A stretch of 64,000 bases of DNA from Streptomyces viridiviolaceus. GTDB taxonomy: Bacteria; Actinomycetota; Actinomycetes; Streptomycetales; Streptomycetaceae. Shown here piece after piece: positions 62,381-64,000 of the stretch. The stretch spans positions 1 through 64,000 of the forward strand of contig NZ_BMWA01000002.1 of NCBI RefSeq assembly GCF_014650995.1, read 5' to 3'. The notes beneath the pieces were generated by a model. That model searched no databases and had not been told where the DNA came from. It worked only from the letters and a program-made list of their open reading frames with translations. The position numbers were made by a program, and so were the translations under genes. Position 1 is the first letter of the stretch, and every line of letters begins with the position of its first letter.

Positions 62381-63925
62381 GTGGCGGAATCCGCGTACGG
62401 GGTGTTGGCGTCCGGTGAGGTCGGAACCTGTGCAGGCGCGGCCGAAGGACCCGGTGGGACAGCAAAGTCGGCGCGGAACGCTGCGCAGAGGGCCGGAGAG
62501 AAGGCGCCCCCGGGAGCACGTACTGTCCGCGAGGCGGTCCCCAGGCGCCAGCCGGCGCGCGAACCGGCAGCACGCACCTACGCGCGCGCCCTGCCGATCG
62601 TTCCGGTCCGCGCCCGTGGCCTCACCATCGAGGGCGCGGACGGACGCCGCTACCTCGACTGCGTCTCGGGCGCCGGGACACTCGCCCTCGGACACAACCA
62701 CCCGGTCGTGCTGGAGGCGATCCGCAAGGTCCTCGACTCCGGCGCCCCGCTTCAGGTCATGGATCTGGACTCCCCTGTCAGAGATGCCTTCGTCACCGAA
62801 CTGCTCCGCACACTGCCGCCCGCACTCGCCGACCGGGCGCGCGTGCGGTTCTGCGGACCCGCCGGTACGGACGCGGTCGCAACCGCCGTCGGGCTCGTCC
62901 GGTCCGCGACCGGGCGAACCGTGACGATCACGTTCTCCGGCGCCCGCGACGCGGTGACCGGCCTGGACGAGGCCACGCCCGACGACGCCCCGCGCACAGG
63001 GGCCGCGCGGCAGCCGTATCCGCAGGACCTCCGCTGCCCGTACGGCGTCGTGGACGAGCGCGAAGCCGAACTCGCCGTCCGCTGGATCGAGTCCGCCCTC
63101 CACGAGGCCGGGCCGGACGGGCGGCCGCCCGCCGCGGTGCTGCTCGATCCGGCCCAGGGCGGGGGCGGCTTCGTTCCCGCATCCGATGCCTGGATGCGGC
63201 GCATGCGGCAGATCACCGCCGACCGGTCCGTTCCGTTGATCGTCGACGAGACCGAGACCGGCGTCGGGCGGACCGGTGCCTTCTGGGGTGTGGAGCACAG
63301 TGGTGTCACCCCCGACGTGATGGTCCTCTCCAAGGCGATCGGCGGCAGCCTGCCGCTGGCCGTCGTGGTCCACCGTGACGATCTCGGTACCTGGGAGCCC
63401 GGCGCCCATGTCGCCGCCTTCCGCGGCAACCAGCTCGCCATGGCCGCAGGCACGGCGACCCTCGCCCACGTCCGCGAGAACCGGCTCGCCGAGCACGCGG
63501 CCACCCTCGGATCCCGCCTCCTTGCCCAACTCGGGACACTGGCTGGTGAATTCGCGTGCATCGGTGGCGTGCACGGGCGGGGCCTGATGACGGGGATCGA
63601 GCTGGTGGCTCCCGAGAGCGAACCCAGCACCGTCACCGAACGGCCCCACGATGACCGCGCCGCCCCAGCGGTCCGGTCTCCGCGCCCCGCTCGCCCCGCC
63701 TCCTGCGAACTCGCGGCCGCCGTCCAACGGGAGTGCCTGCGCCGAGGCCTGATCGTCGACCTCGCAGGCCGCCGCAGCAACGTCGTACGGCTGCTGCCGC
63801 CCCTGACGATCACCGACGAGCAGGCGGCGGCGGTCCTCGACCGACTGGCCGACGCGGTACAGGCGGTGGCCCGCGACCACGCCGGTCAGGCTCCCCCGCG
63901 ACTCCGACGTCGACCGGCTCCGTGA
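62381..63925 (+). CDS. Class III (diaminobutyrate-type) PLP aminotransferase
   Basis: The 514-residue fold-I aminotransferase resembles L-2,4-diaminobutyrate:2-oxoglutarate aminotransferases. Motifs: YLDCVSGAGTLALGHNHP, PLIVDETETGVGRTGAFWG with the cofactor Asp, and the PLP lysine in VMVLSKAIGGSLPL. A disordered N-terminus of about 60 residues and an Arg/Pro-rich insertion near residue 430 are unusual. GTG 62381 has GGGAGG upstream. In S. coelicolor I recall a similar gene (SCO5799) opening an NRPS-independent siderophore cluster; the next genes lie beyond this window. Confidence 0.87.
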   Translation: MAESAYGVLASGEVGTCAGAAEGPGGTAKSARNAAQRAGEKAPPGARTVREAVPRRQPAREPAARTYARALPIVPVRARGLTIEGADGRRYLDCVSGAGTLALGHNHPVVLEAIRKVLDSGAPLQVMDLDSPVRDAFVTELLRTLPPALADRARVRFCGPAGTDAVATAVGLVRSATGRTVTITFSGARDAVTGLDEATPDDAPRTGAARQPYPQDLRCPYGVVDEREAELAVRWIESALHEAGPDGRPPAAVLLDPAQGGGGFVPASDAWMRRMRQITADRSVPLIVDETETGVGRTGAFWGVEHSGVTPDVMVLSKAIGGSLPLAVVVHRDDLGTWEPGAHVAAFRGNQLAMAAGTATLAHVRENRLAEHAATLGSRLLAQLGTLAGEFACIGGVHGRGLMTGIELVAPESEPSTVTERPHDDRAAPAVRSPRPARPASCELAAAVQRECLRRGLIVDLAGRRSNVVRLLPPLTITDEQAAAVLDRLADAVQAVARDHAGQAPPRLRRRPAP

Positions 63926-64000
63926 CCCGGCGACGCCTCGGCGGACGGTCGCTGCCGCCCTGCCGGATCCGTCGCCGACGGCGCCGGCGCCCGCAGAGTT

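Noticed and set aside
1..64000. CRISPR arrays, insertion sequences, prophage or integrative element
   Set aside because: No spaced direct repeats, transposase, integrase or tRNA-duplicated att site was seen. The tRNA-Thr 3' end is not repeated nearby as far as I can tell.
1..64000. bldA-type TTA codons as developmental control points
   Set aside because: Each TTA I checked in the coding regions is out of frame (usually part of a TAC codon) or in a non-coding stretch.

Overview
The window is a chromosomal segment of a Streptomyces species. Coding regions are strongly GC-rich with G or C at third positions, GTG starts are common, 4-bp start/stop overlaps are frequent, and there are several Streptomyces signature genes (osaABC, clgR, gluABCD-gluRK, rshA). 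From memory, the gene order resembles the core-chromosome stretch around SCO5745-SCO5799 of S. coelicolor. I could not search a database, so that match is recall. I noticed no in-frame TTA (bldA-dependent) leucine codon, no insertion sequence, integrase or CRISPR array.

Layout. 1-300: 3' end of a ribosomal RNA operon (23S tail, 5S, terminator). 345-1177: a truncated sugar-aminotransferase-like gene and tRNA-Thr(GGU). 1225-10860: the osmoadaptation locus, with osaC (anti-sigma kinase/PP2C) divergent from osaA (hybrid kinase with a long HAMP array) and osaB. 11003-18991: ftsK, a RodZ-like membrane HTH gene, rimO-pgsA-cinA, clgR and dps, i.e. division, membrane lipid, tRNA/ribosome modification and proteolysis control. 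19058-20416: a small membrane protein, a broken NTPase fragment and the DNA glycosylase nei2. 20631-30334: an Lhr-type helicase, an AraC regulator with azlCD, a terpene-cyclase-fold protein, DUF3046, an AI-2E permease and an orphan VapB-like antitoxin. 30604-32622: recA-recX. 32985-36799: an orphan sugar-binding lipoprotein, a cysteine dioxygenase/rhodanese operon headed by a tiny cysteine-rich leader peptide, and an FAD monooxygenase.

36975-43720 is the glutamate uptake system: gluABCD ABC transporter, divergent gluR-gluK two-component system, and a membrane-anchored TAXI-type binding protein that converges with and overlaps gluK. 43832-47808 holds a MazG-like hydrolase, a KhtT/KhtU-type cation antiporter pair and a NarL-type two-component system. 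47876-53711 carries miaB, a LigB-fold protein, a basic/acidic pair of small proteins, miaA, a membrane protein and dapF. 53928-63925 carries rshA (ppGpp enzyme homologue), a secreted M1 peptidase, hflX, two tandem lipoprotein serine proteases and a class III aminotransferase that probably opens a siderophore cluster beyond the right edge.

The signals most worth following are the Cys-rich leader peptide with a downstream hairpin before the cysteine dioxygenase gene, the orphan TAXI protein locked to the glutamate sensor kinase, an 11-bp-period direct repeat in front of gluA, a one-base-frameshifted nSTAND-like fragment beside nei2, a conserved unexplained module in the two tandem proteases, and nine genes whose -10 elements sit 6-7 bases before the start codon (leaderless mRNAs).
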